A stretch of 7,569 bases of DNA from Micrococcales bacterium (GTDB lineage Bacteria > Actinomycetota > Actinomycetes > Actinomycetales > Dermatophilaceae). The position numbers and the translations under genes are program-made. Positions 1-6,695 of the stretch are shown in pieces. Position 1 is the stretch's first letter; each line of letters opens with the position of its first letter. The stretch lies in the NCBI GenBank assembly GCA_003157445.1, contig PMJN01000197.1, positions 1 through 7,569 of the forward strand, written 5' to 3'. The notes beneath the pieces are model-generated. The model was not told where the DNA came from and searched no databases. It saw only the letters and a program-made list of their open reading frames with translations.

Positions 1-40
1 CGAGCCTCCACGAATTGAGATGACCGAGCCCCGCCACAGG

Positions 41-721
41 TCAGGCAGACGACGCCTTGGGCGCGTCGGGCCTGGCATCGGAAGCGCGTCGGCCGTGGCT
101 CAGGCTCGGCGATCGGACTGCGGCAAGAAGGCGTTCCACCGCCGCCTCCATGTCCTCGCGCCAGGTCAGAGCCGTGCGTAGATCCAGACGCAGGCGGGGA
201 TAGGTGCGATGCTCACGCACGGTCTTGAAACCAACCGCCGAGAGGAACCTTGCGGGAATGACACACGCCGCTTTCGCCGAGCCCTGGTCGCCCAGATAGC
301 CAAAGACCTCGATAGCCCGGATCCCGCGCCGCATCACGTCCTTGGCCGCGACCTGGATGAGTACCCGCCCAAGTCCCTGACCCGCATACTCAGGAATCAC
401 CCGGGCCGTCATCAACATCACGGCATCGGCTGCAATAGGGGCAGTAGGGAAGGCAGCCGCACGGGGCACCAGATAGCTGGGGGCGTAGGTGATATAGCCG
501 GCAGGAACCCCGTCGGCGTACACAATCTGGCCCACGCTCCCCCACTCCAGCAGTGCCGAGGACAGCCACGACTCCTTGTCCAGGCCCGGGTCACCACCGG
601 CAACCGACCCGGCTGCCAACGCTGGGTCGAGTTCCCAGAAGACACATGACACACACGGCTTGGGCAGATCTTGGAGGCGATCAAGTGTTAGCGAGAAGAC
701 TTCGCGGCCAACCCCTCTCAC
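41..721 (-). CDS. GNAT-family N-acetyltransferase (actinobacterial, parB-neighbourhood type)
   Basis: Predicted 226-residue cytosolic acetyltransferase that would move an acetyl group from acetyl-CoA to an amine; the substrate is unknown. The GNAT core is visible: a strand ending in MLMTARVIP (residues 102-110), then the acetyl-CoA pyrophosphate loop YAGQGLGRVLI (112-122), a helix, strand AIEVFGY (136-142), and FLSAVGFKTVREH near 159-171, typical of the GNAT C-terminal half. Residues 23-33 read CVSCVFWELDP, a CxxCxFWE signature that I associate from memory with a GNAT family near parB in Actinobacteria. The last 25 residues are polar and probably disordered. The start is GTG at 721, with a G-rich Shine-Dalgarno-like run about 8 bases upstream; this start leaves the LTLDRLQDLP segment near the N-terminus. 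It is divergent from the aminotransferase. The fold call is firm and the substrate cannot be named. Confidence 0.85.
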   Translation of the reverse strand: MRGVGREVFSLTLDRLQDLPKPCVSCVFWELDPALAAGSVAGGDPGLDKESWLSSALLEWGSVGQIVYADGVPAGYITYAPSYLVPRAAAFPTAPIAADAVMLMTARVIPEYAGQGLGRVLIQVAAKDVMRRGIRAIEVFGYLGDQGSAKAACVIPARFLSAVGFKTVREHRTYPRLRLDLRTALTWREDMEAAVERLLAAVRSPSLSHGRRASDARPDAPKASSA

Positions 722-901
722 AACCAGTACCCCCCGTCGCGGCCTGGTCTCGCCCAGCGACTTCTCATGTGAAACACATCCCGATCACCAGAGAGTTGCC
801 CCATCAGAGACAACTGTCGTGGGAGACTCATATGACCTCTTGTAGGGCACGCTATACCCATGGTTCCACCTAATCCCGGTCACCGGGGGAGGAGACTGGT
901 C
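722..901. promoter_or_regulatory. Divergent intergenic region between the GNAT and aminotransferase genes
   Basis: These 180 bases separate two divergently transcribed genes and so should hold both promoters. I could not find a pair of good -35 and -10 hexamers. TATACC at 853-858 is a weak -10 candidate for the rightward gene. A degenerate parS-like element lies at 761-776: on the minus strand it reads TGTTTCAC followed by a decayed right half, 12 of 16 matches to the consensus. Short arms AGTTG (794-798) and CAACT (811-815) could form a weak hairpin. The Shine-Dalgarno sequence of the rightward gene (GGAGGAG-like, ending near 894) sits at the right end. Confidence 0.5.
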
Positions 902-2221
902 ATGACCTCACCAGGAGGCCAGCACGGGTCACGACTCGACCCGTGGATTCAGTCCTATGCCCGTCGAACGGCCGGAATGACCACCTCGGAAATCCGTGCG
1001 CTTTTCGCCGTAGCAGCCCGCCCAGAGGTCATCTCCCTGGCCGGAGGCATGCCGTACCTGTCTGCGCTGCCGATGGACACCGTGGCCGACACGGTGGCGC
1101 ACATGTTGTCAACGCAGGGGCTGACTGCGCTGCAGTACGGCTCCGGACAGGGCGACCCCGTGCTGCGCGAGCAGATCCTGGAGGTGATGGCGCTGGAGGG
1201 GATCTCCGCCCACGCCGACGACATCGTCGTGACAACCGGGTCGCAGCAGGCGCTGGACCTGGTCACCCGTATCTTCATCGACCCCGGCGACGTTGTGCTT
1301 GCCGAGGCGCCCAGCTATGTCGGTGCTCTGGGGGTCTTTGCGGCCTATCAGGCGCAGGTCGCCCACGTCACCTCAGATGACGATGGCCTCGTTCCGGCGG
1401 CCCTTGAAGAGCGGATCCTGAGCCTTAGGGCGGCCGGAAAGCGAATCAAGTTCCTGTACACCGTCCCGAACTTCCACAACCCCGCGGGCACCACAATGTC
1501 CATGCAGCGGCGACCACAGATCGTCCAGATCTGTCAGCGTTACAGCATCCTGGTGCTCGAGGACAACCCATACGGGCTGCTCGGCTTTGACCGAGAGCCG
1601 CACGACGCAATGCGCACGCTGTCCGATGAGGGCGTCGTCTATCTCGGCTCCTTCTCGAAGACCTTTGCGCCGGGGCTTCGAGTTGGCTGGGCGCTTGCAC
1701 CACATGCGGTGCGGGAGAAACTGGTTCTGGCCAGCGAGGCTGCAATCTTGTGTCCGTCGGCCTACTCGCAGATGACTGTTTCAACGTATCTGGCCACCTG
1801 TGACTGGATGGCTCAGATCAAGGCCTACCGCGAGCTTTACCGCGAACGTCGCGACGCCATGATGGAGTCCTTGGACGCCCTGTTGCCGCAGGCGACCTGG
1901 ACCCACCCCGACGGTGGCTTCTACGTCTGGCTCACTTTGCCTGAGGGAGTGAACGCCAAGGCGATGCTTCCACGGGCAGTCACCGAACGAGTCGCCTATG
2001 TTCCGGGCACGGCTTTCTTCGCCGATGGCACGGGACAACGCAACGTCAGACTCTCTTACTGCTATCCGGACTCCCAGCGGATCCGCGAGGGTGTGCGCAG
2101 GTTTGCCAGTGTCGTGCAGACCGAGTTGGAACTGTTGGAGACCTTCGGTCCCTATGACGCCACCGGTCGTGGCTCCGGCCCCTCCGCGGGCGTGCAGTTC
2201 CCCGCTCCTGACCTCTCGTGA
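902..2221 (+). CDS. PLP-dependent class I/II aminotransferase (fold type I, LysN/MocR-like)
   Basis: Predicted 439-residue cytosolic aminotransferase using pyridoxal phosphate to move an amino group between an amino acid and a 2-oxo acid. Visible landmarks: ISLAGGMP near residue 44; TGSQQALD (112-119), which contacts the cofactor phosphate; NFHNPAG (190-196), with the cofactor-binding Asn; EDNPYG (220-225), with the Asp that pairs with the pyridine nitrogen and the Tyr; SFSKTFAPGLRVGW, with Schiff-base lysine K253; and NVRLSYCY, with R383 as the expected carboxylate-binding Arg. It resembles 2-aminoadipate (LysN) and kynurenine-type aminotransferases and the catalytic half of MocR regulators, but has no N-terminal GntR DNA-binding domain. 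The ATG at 902 is chosen over the upstream in-frame ATG at 860 because GGGGGAGGAG ends 7 bases before it. A tail of about 25 residues is low-complexity. ddl follows on the same strand after 91 bases, so co-transcription is likely. The substrate is not determinable here. Confidence 0.92.
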   Translation: MTSPGGQHGSRLDPWIQSYARRTAGMTTSEIRALFAVAARPEVISLAGGMPYLSALPMDTVADTVAHMLSTQGLTALQYGSGQGDPVLREQILEVMALEGISAHADDIVVTTGSQQALDLVTRIFIDPGDVVLAEAPSYVGALGVFAAYQAQVAHVTSDDDGLVPAALEERILSLRAAGKRIKFLYTVPNFHNPAGTTMSMQRRPQIVQICQRYSILVLEDNPYGLLGFDREPHDAMRTLSDEGVVYLGSFSKTFAPGLRVGWALAPHAVREKLVLASEAAILCPSAYSQMTVSTYLATCDWMAQIKAYRELYRERRDAMMESLDALLPQATWTHPDGGFYVWLTLPEGVNAKAMLPRAVTERVAYVPGTAFFADGTGQRNVRLSYCYPDSQRIREGVRRFASVVQTELELLETFGPYDATGRGSGPSAGVQFPAPDLS

Positions 2222-2312
2222 TGCACTGTGTGAGATCTCGTGTGGGCTCTGGCCTGCCCCCAATACGGTGCGGCCTTATGCCTGCGCCCCTCTTGGTAGT
2301 GAGGACTCTGAT

Positions 2313-3257
2313 ATGAGACAAATCCTGGTTCTGGCCGGAGGCCTCAGTCACGAACGTGACGTCTCATTGCGCTCGGGAAGGCGAGTTGCCGACGCGTTGA
2401 CTCGTTCCGGCTCAGAGGCCTACGTGAGAGACGTGGACCCGACTCTGCTCTCGTTGATCAAAAGCTCGCGTCCCGAGGTTATCTGGCCGGTGTTGCATGG
2501 TGCCAGCGGCGAGGACGGGGCGCTACGGGATGTGTTGGAAGCACTGGATATTGCCTACGTCGGCTCCCGGCCGGCTTCGTGCCGCCTGACGTGGGACAAG
2601 CCTGTGGCTAAAGCTTTGGTGGCTGCGGCCGGCATCTCGACCCCGGCTAGCATGGCGCTCTCGCATGCCACTTTCCGTGAGTTGGGGGCGCCCGCCCTCC
2701 TGGAGTCAGTAGTTGACTCCCTCGGCCTGCCTCTGGCCGTCAAACCAGCACGTGGAGGGTCTTCCCTTGGTCTGACCATCGTCAGGTCCGCAATGGAACT
2801 TCCCTCCGCAATGGTCACAGCTTATGCATATGGTGATATTGCTTTGATCGAACAGTTTATTGATGGAGTCGAGGTTGCGCTATCTATCATCGAGGACGCG
2901 CTGGGCCAGACCCAGACCCTTCCGGCCGTGGAGATTGTGCCTGATGGTGGCGTCTACAACTACGAAGCTCGTTACACCGCAGGTTCGACCGAGTTCTTCA
3001 CGCCTGCCCGCCTGAGCAGTTCGGCCGCCGCCTCGGTAGCTGCAGCCAGCCTCAGTGCCTATCGCACGCTGGGCCATCATCACCTGAGCCGAGTTGATCT
3101 GATCATCGACTCGGACGAGCGCCCGTGGTTCCTGGAGGCCAATGTCTCCCCCGGCATGACCGAGACATCCTTGCTCCCCATGGCGGTGGAAGCGGCAGGC
3201 ATGGATGCCACAGAGGTCTACGCCGCCATCGTGGAACGAGCACTTGCTACGACCTGA
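2313..3257 (+). CDS. ddl: D-alanine-D-alanine ligase (ATP-grasp)
   Basis: Cytosolic ligase of 314 residues joining two D-alanines at the expense of ATP, giving the dipeptide that MurF adds to the peptidoglycan precursor. The length matches the E. coli DdlB type. Motifs line up along the whole protein: GGLSHERDVSL near residue 9, with catalytic E14; LHGASGEDG (61-69); DK at 95-96; VKPARGGSSLG, with K144 and S150/S151; EARY, ending in Y221; RVDL (260-263); and LEANVSPGMTETSL, with E275, N277 and S279. Y221 occupies the position of E. coli Tyr216, which favours D-Ala over D-lactate as acceptor; D-lactate ligases carry Phe there. The ATG at 2313 is set by GAGGA at 2301-2305, seven bases upstream. 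It sits downstream of the aminotransferase on the same strand and converges on parB. Whether this is the only ddl in the genome cannot be told from this window. Confidence 0.95.
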   Translation: MRQILVLAGGLSHERDVSLRSGRRVADALTRSGSEAYVRDVDPTLLSLIKSSRPEVIWPVLHGASGEDGALRDVLEALDIAYVGSRPASCRLTWDKPVAKALVAAAGISTPASMALSHATFRELGAPALLESVVDSLGLPLAVKPARGGSSLGLTIVRSAMELPSAMVTAYAYGDIALIEQFIDGVEVALSIIEDALGQTQTLPAVEIVPDGGVYNYEARYTAGSTEFFTPARLSSSAAASVAAASLSAYRTLGHHHLSRVDLIIDSDERPWFLEANVSPGMTETSLLPMAVEAAGMDATEVYAAIVERALATT

Positions 3258-3278
3258 CGGTAGTTGCCCGGTCAGGTC
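3251..3278. terminator. Inverted repeat between convergent ddl and parB, candidate bidirectional terminator
   Basis: GACCTGAC (3251-3258) and GTCAGGTC (3271-3278) are perfect 8-bp arms around a 12-base loop, with a possible extra GG/CC pairing inside the loop. The left arm includes the ddl stop codon (3255-3257), and parB ends 23 bases to the right on the other strand. The position between convergent genes suits a terminator serving both directions. Neither side has a run of T, so this would be the tail-less type often proposed for high-GC Actinobacteria; its function is inferred. Confidence 0.55.
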
Positions 3279-3300
3279 CGGCCTGGTCTGCTTGGTCGGA

Positions 3301-4434
3301 CTAGGCCGAGGCGTCGCCGAGCACCTTGTCACCATTCGTAGTGTCGCCGAAACTCTCGCCATTGATCAGGTCCCCGCCCATTAGGTGGACGATGCGATCC
3401 AGGTCCTCAACCGAAGCGAACTCGAACGTGAGTTTTCCCTTTCGCTGACCGAGGTTAATCCGAACGCGCGTATCGAAACGATCAGAGAGGCGGGCTGCCT
3501 GGCCATCCAACTGCGGGTGGTGGGCGCCGGGCCGCGGCTTGCGGGCCCTAGGGGTCTGTTCATCTCCGAGTGCGACGATCTCTTCGACATTACGTACTGA
3601 CAAACCCTCGGCCACAATCCGCGAAGCCAAGCGCTCCATGGCGTCACGGTCGGTAAGTCCGAGTAGCGCGCGGGCGTGGCCCGCGCTCAGCACACCCGCG
3701 GCAACGCGACGTTGCACCAAAGGTGGGAGCTTGAGTAGGCGAAGGGTGTTGGAGATCTGCGGGCGTGAGCGGCCTATCCGTGCGGCGAGCTCGTCGTGCG
3801 TGCAGCCAAAATCATCCAGCAGTTGCTGGTAGGCCGCCGCTTCCTCCAACGCATTGAGCTCGCTGCGGTGCAGGTTCTCCAGGAGTGCGTCACGGAGCAG
3901 GTCATCGTCGTGGGTGTCCTTGATGATTGCCGGAATGACGGCAAGTCCGGCGGCCTGAGTGGCACGCCAACGACGTTCGCCCATGATCAGCTCATAGAGC
4001 GGCTGTTCAACCCCATCAGAGCTCGGGCTTTCCTGGTTGTCCAATTCGTCGCTCGGGATCGGCCTCACCACCACCGGCTGCAGTATCCCGATCTCACGAA
4101 TCGAGTGGACCAGCTCAGCCATCTCATCATCGCCGAATGCTTTGCGTGGCTGCTTCGGATTTGGTCGAATGGAGAGTACAGGCAGCTCCGCATAGCGAGC
4201 TCCCGGCACGGGCGTGAGGTCGGACGAAGTCGTAGCTGGGGCGAGGTTTGAATCTGTCCCTTGATTCGCCAGAACGGTTCCTGTTTCACGTGAAACAGCA
4301 AGGTCGTGATCGGGCCGGACGGCTGAGTTTCCTCTGAAGAGCACGTCCATGGGGCGGGCACTCCCATTGCCTTCCGGGGATGTGGGAATCAAGGCTCCCA
4401 GCCCACGACCTAATGCACGCCGCTTCGCACTCAT
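3301..4434 (-). CDS. parB: Chromosome-partitioning protein ParB (Spo0J)
   Basis: ParB binds parS, clamps onto DNA with CTP, spreads, and organises the origin region; it is moved by ParA. The 377-residue product starts with [16 protein letters not shown], the conserved N-terminal ParA-interacting segment. A linker of about 70 residues follows, then the ParB/Srx domain with NPKQPR (92-97) and the CTP-binding GERRWRA (152-158). [16 protein letters not shown] (from about 184) leads into the helix-turn-helix [17 protein letters not shown] (212-228), which reads parS. The C-terminal dimerisation domain includes [17 protein letters not shown] near 324-340. ATG 4434 is preferred: GAGAGG lies about 9 bases upstream, whereas the in-frame ATG at 4440 lies only 3 bases from it. 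It is downstream of parA after a 96-base gap with no clear terminator, so an operon is likely. The gene contains a perfect parS site. Confidence 0.97.
   Translation of the reverse strand: MSAKRRALGRGLGALIPTSPEGNGSARPMDVLFRGNSAVRPDHDLAVSRETGTVLANQGTDSNLAPATTSSDLTPVPGARYAELPVLSIRPNPKQPRKAFGDDEMAELVHSIREIGILQPVVVRPIPSDELDNQESPSSDGVEQPLYELIMGERRWRATQAAGLAVIPAIIKDTHDDDLLRDALLENLHRSELNALEEAAAYQQLLDDFGCTHDELAARIGRSRPQISNTLRLLKLPPLVQRRVAAGVLSAGHARALLGLTDRDAMERLASRIVAEGLSVRNVEEIVALGDEQTPRARKPRPGAHHPQLDGQAARLSDRFDTRVRINLGQRKGKLTFEFASVEDLDRIVHLMGGDLINGESFGDTTNGDKVLGDASA
4282..4297. promoter_or_regulatory. parS: parS site inside parB (16/16 match)
   Basis: TGTTTCACGTGAAACA, a perfect 16-bp palindrome identical to the classical bacterial parS consensus bound by ParB/Spo0J. 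It lies in the parB linker region and is read there as Val-Ser-Arg-Glu-Thr (residues 47-51 of the product). Confidence 0.95.
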
Positions 4435-4530
4435 ACCCATCGACCTCTCTGAAACAAACATGACCGACGCGAGGTTTTCGCCCGGGCTAGATACATACTC
4501 ACGATTCTGTGGTTAGCCCACTTGTGGAAG
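4435..4530. other. parA-parB intergenic spacer
   Basis: These 96 bases separate the parA stop from the parB start. Read on the minus strand, it ends with GAGAGG, the parB Shine-Dalgarno sequence. A TGTTTCA half-site (minus strand, 4450-4456) resembles the left half of parS, but the right half is absent. TATGTATCT on the minus strand could be a weak -10 element for a separate parB promoter, though no convincing -35 partner is seen. Confidence 0.4.
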
Positions 4531-5697
4531 CTAGCCGGACACTCCACGATCCGCGAGCTCACTAGCGGCCTCGAGGTAGGACAGGGCCCCGCTGCTGGTG
4601 GGATCGTAGGTCATCACTGTCTGTCCGAAGCTAGGCGCCTCAGAAATCCGTACAGACCGAGGCACCAAGGTACGCAACACCTGGGCAGGGAAATGTGTAC
4701 GCACTTCCTCGGCGACCTGGGCGGACAGGCGGGTACGACCGTCGTACATGGTCAAGAGAATCGTCGACACATGCAGGCCGGGGTTCAGATGACTCCGGAT
4801 TAACTCGATGTTTTTGAGCAGCTGGGAGAGTCCCTCGAGCGCGTAGTACTCACATTGGATGGGGATGAACACCTCATCGGCTGCCACGAACGCGTTGACG
4901 GTGAGCAGGCCCAGACTGGGTGGGCAATCAATCAGCACGTAGTCCAGTCGTTCCTCGCCACGTTCCGCCGCGCCCGAGACATAGGCACTCAAAGCCTTTT
5001 CCATCCGGGTCTCACGGGCAACGAGCGAAACCAGTTCGATCTCAGCACCGGCCAAGTCGATCGTCGCCGGGACGCACCAGAGGTTGGGGATGTCGACGCA
5101 CTTCTGCACAACGTCAACGACGGGCTTGCCATCCACGAGTACGTCATAGATGCTCGGGACGTCGGCGTGATGGTCGATACCTAAGGCGGTGCTCGCGTTT
5201 CCCTGAGGGTCGATGTCAACGACCAGCACCCGGAGACCGGCCTGGGCCAGCGCTGCCGCCACGTTCACAGTCGTTGTTGTCTTACCCACTCCGCCCTTTT
5301 GGTTGGCCACCGTCAAGATGCGCGTGTGGCCAGGTTTGGGGAAGGTCTTGCCGGACAAAGAGATACGGCGTCGGGCGTCCTCTGCTACTGCTTGAGCCAA
5401 CGGTGTTTCTGAACCTGGATCAGGCAGGGACGCGGCCAACTGCTCACGCTCTGACAAGTGCTCTTCACCACCTTGATTAGCTGTTTCACGTGAAACGACG
5501 TCTGTCGTTGACAGACCATCGCCCTTGGCGGCTTCCCCACGATCTGGGCCCGACTCGGGGCCTGGCTCAGTCTTTGACTTAAGAACTGAGTCGATTGCTG
5601 AACGCGGCCACCCCAGACCAGGATTCGGAAAATCAGCGCCCCCTGGACTTTCCGTGGGCCAGCCCAGCCCCGCTTGAGCCAATCCGGACGTCGACAC
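4531..5697 (-). CDS. parA: Chromosome-partitioning ATPase ParA (Soj)
   Basis: ParA is a deviant Walker ATPase that binds nucleoid DNA as an ATP dimer and drives segregation of ParB-parS complexes. The ATPase domain begins near residue 127 with ILTVANQKGGVGKTTTT, holding the deviant Walker A KGGVGKTT (134-141) with its signature lysine. Then come DIDPQGN (Walker A', 161-167), LIDCPPSLG (Walker B, about 255-263) and the conserved ending RISEAPSFGQ...YDP. The domain is preceded by about 125 residues rich in Gly, Pro, Ser and Glu, with GLGWP occurring twice, probably disordered; long N-termini are common in actinobacterial ParA. GTG 5697 is chosen because TGAGG lies 6 bases upstream and no later start codon is well supported. 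The ATG at 5709 has no room for a Shine-Dalgarno sequence, and longer forms would run into rsmG. It lies 85 bases after rsmG. A near-perfect parS lies inside the gene. Confidence 0.95.
   Translation of the reverse strand: MSTSGLAQAGLGWPTESPGGADFPNPGLGWPRSAIDSVLKSKTEPGPESGPDRGEAAKGDGLSTTDVVSRETANQGGEEHLSEREQLAASLPDPGSETPLAQAVAEDARRRISLSGKTFPKPGHTRILTVANQKGGVGKTTTTVNVAAALAQAGLRVLVVDIDPQGNASTALGIDHHADVPSIYDVLVDGKPVVDVVQKCVDIPNLWCVPATIDLAGAEIELVSLVARETRMEKALSAYVSGAAERGEERLDYVLIDCPPSLGLLTVNAFVAADEVFIPIQCEYYALEGLSQLLKNIELIRSHLNPGLHVSTILLTMYDGRTRLSAQVAEEVRTHFPAQVLRTLVPRSVRISEAPSFGQTVMTYDPTSSGALSYLEAASELADRGVSG
5482..5497. promoter_or_regulatory. parS: parS site inside parA (15/16 match)
   Basis: TGTTTCACGTGAAACG, differing from the consensus only at the last base; the 14-bp core GTTTCACGTGAAAC is intact. 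It lies in the disordered N-terminal extension of ParA, where it is translated as Val-Ser-Arg-Glu-Thr (residues 68-72). Confidence 0.92.
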
Positions 5698-5782
5698 GTG
5701 CCACCTCATTCCTTCAGCACAAGCGGGCTGCTGACCGCTCGGTTGCTCTACCGTACCGGCTCGCACGGACCTTGACCGATGA

Positions 5783-6574
5783 TCAACCTCGGCGCTTCCC
5801 TTTCGACTTCTTCCTTTTCGGCGCGTCGTGCCGGATCGGCCGATCACCCATAACCACGCGAAGAACGGTTGTCTCCTGATCCACGATGCCGCTCCCATAG
5901 GTCTCGATGACTTCATCAATAGCGCCCAACCGCCTGAGAACCGCACGGTCGGTCTCCACCTCCTCTGTGACGCTCAATCCCTTGATCGCCAATAGCGACC
6001 CGCCAGGCAGGAGCAATGGCAGACACCAGGTGGCCAGCTCCCTCAACCGCGCAACAGCACGCGCGGTCACCACAGGCGCGCACAAAATCCCTCGGAACTG
6101 TTCGGCACGGCCCCGGTGAACAGTGACGTTCGTCAGCTCCAGGTCATCGACCGCTATAGACAGCCAGTTGGTACGCCGCAGCATCGGCTCGACCAGATGA
6201 ACGTCAAGGTCTGGGCGCGCGATGGCCAAGGCTAGCCCTGGCAGGCCTGCACCCGACCCCACATCGATCACCATCTGATGGGCAGGTATCGCCGGGTGAA
6301 TGACCGCACAATTGAGGACATGTCGCTCCCACAATCGAGGAACCTCGCGCGGGCCGATCAACCCGTGAGACACGCCACTATCCGCCAGGATCGCAGCGAA
6401 CTTCTCAGCCAAGACCAACCGGTCACCAAAAACCTGCGCGGCGCCGGCCGGCGGTGATGGAGCCGTCCGATCCTCGTCGCCATGGGGTAGATCAACGCGG
6501 CCGCGTTCTGATGTTGGGACGCCACTCATGGAGCCGTCGTCCGTCGGGACGCCACAGCCCGATATGTCACTCAT
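5783..6574 (-). CDS. rsmG: 16S rRNA (guanine(527)-N7)-methyltransferase RsmG (GidB)
   Basis: RsmG uses S-adenosylmethionine to methylate G527 in the 530 loop of 16S rRNA; its loss gives low-level streptomycin resistance in several bacteria. With the ATG at 6574 the product is 263 residues. The segment VFGDRLVLAEKFAAIL (about 48-63) opens the conserved region. Next are PREVPRLWERHVLNCAV; the AdoMet loop VIDVGSGAGLPG (102-113); VEPMLRRTNWL, with the acidic ribose-binding residue; VTARAV (169-174, SRAV in many homologues); and LLAIKG. The tail KRKKSKGKRRG is strongly basic. The N-terminus is about 40 residues longer than I recall for the mycobacterial protein. The start is uncertain: GTG 6592, ATG 6574 and ATG 6529 are all in frame and none has a good Shine-Dalgarno sequence. 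ATG 6574 is chosen because a possible -10 at 6595-6600 would leave a short leader. It lies between jag and parA in the origin cluster. Confidence 0.92.
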   Translation of the reverse strand: MSDISGCGVPTDDGSMSGVPTSERGRVDLPHGDEDRTAPSPPAGAAQVFGDRLVLAEKFAAILADSGVSHGLIGPREVPRLWERHVLNCAVIHPAIPAHQMVIDVGSGAGLPGLALAIARPDLDVHLVEPMLRRTNWLSIAVDDLELTNVTVHRGRAEQFRGILCAPVVTARAVARLRELATWCLPLLLPGGSLLAIKGLSVTEEVETDRAVLRRLGAIDEVIETYGSGIVDQETTVLRVVMGDRPIRHDAPKRKKSKGKRRG

Positions 6575-6583
6575 TGAACCGTC
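6516..6583. repeat. In-frame imperfect repeat at the 5' end of rsmG
   Basis: CACTCATGGAGCCGTC (6523-6538) recurs as CACTCATTGAACCGTC (6568-6583) with 14 of 16 matches at a period of 45 bases. GGGACGCCAC occurs at 6516-6525 and again at 6546-6555. On the coding strand this repeats Asp-Gly-Ser-Met-Ser and Gly-Val-Pro-Thr, so two candidate ATG starts (6574 and 6529) sit in nearly the same context. Confidence 0.8.
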
Positions 6584-6594
6584 AATGCCCACAG

Positions 6595-6600
6595 TAGATA
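6595..6600 (-). promoter_or_regulatory. Weak candidate -10 element for rsmG
   Basis: On the minus strand this reads TATCTA, 4 of 6 matches to TATAAT, with CTAGTC about 17 bases upstream as a poor -35. Transcription would begin close to 6588, giving a leader of roughly 14 bases before the ATG at 6574. An upstream hairpin TCGGA-N4-TCCGA (6606-6619) lies within the spacer. The support is thin, because read-through from jag is equally possible. Confidence 0.25.
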
Positions 6601-6639
6601 CTGCATCGGAGTGTTCCGACTAGAAGTCATTTGTCAGCT

Positions 6640-6655
6640 GGTTTCACGTGAAACA
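6640..6655. promoter_or_regulatory. parS: parS site between jag and rsmG, proximal to rsmG (15/16)
   Basis: GGTTTCACGTGAAACA carries the intact 14-bp palindromic core at 6641-6654 and differs from the consensus only at the first base. It is the left member of a tandem pair in non-coding DNA and lies about 40 bases upstream of the possible rsmG -10. Confidence 0.93.
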
Positions 6656-6668
6656 CCACTGGATGGCC

Positions 6669-6684
6669 AGTTTCACGTGAAACA
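6669..6684. promoter_or_regulatory. parS: parS site between jag and rsmG, proximal to jag (15/16)
   Basis: AGTTTCACGTGAAACA holds the intact core at 6670-6683, with one mismatch in the outer pair. Its centre is 29 bp from that of the neighbouring site, so two ParB dimers could load side by side. It ends 19 bases before the jag stop codon. Confidence 0.93.
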
Positions 6685-6695
6685 GACCACTTCGG

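Noticed and set aside
209..649. Plus-strand open frame antisense to the GNAT gene
   Set aside because: Composition is that of a shadow frame (His/Arg/Pro-rich) and the minus-strand GNAT motifs explain the region.
1777..1792. TGTTTCAACGT inside the aminotransferase gene as a parS
   Set aside because: Only the left half matches; an extra base breaks the palindrome and the right half is absent.
1998..2312. N-terminal extension of ddl into the aminotransferase gene
   Set aside because: The ligase family starts at MRQILVLAGG, where a Shine-Dalgarno sequence is present; the extension is out-of-frame aminotransferase sequence.
3796..4251. Plus-strand open frame of about 150 codons antisense to parB
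   Set aside because: It lies fully within the parB gene, has no recognisable motif, and is a typical high-GC antisense shadow.
5695..5700. CACGTG at the parA start as a parS-like site
   Set aside because: Only the central six bases match and the GTG start codon accounts for part of them.
5698..5946. Longer ParA starting inside rsmG
   Set aside because: The in-frame extension overlaps the rsmG coding region by over 160 bases and its residues look like rsmG read in another frame; the GTG at 5697 has a Shine-Dalgarno sequence.
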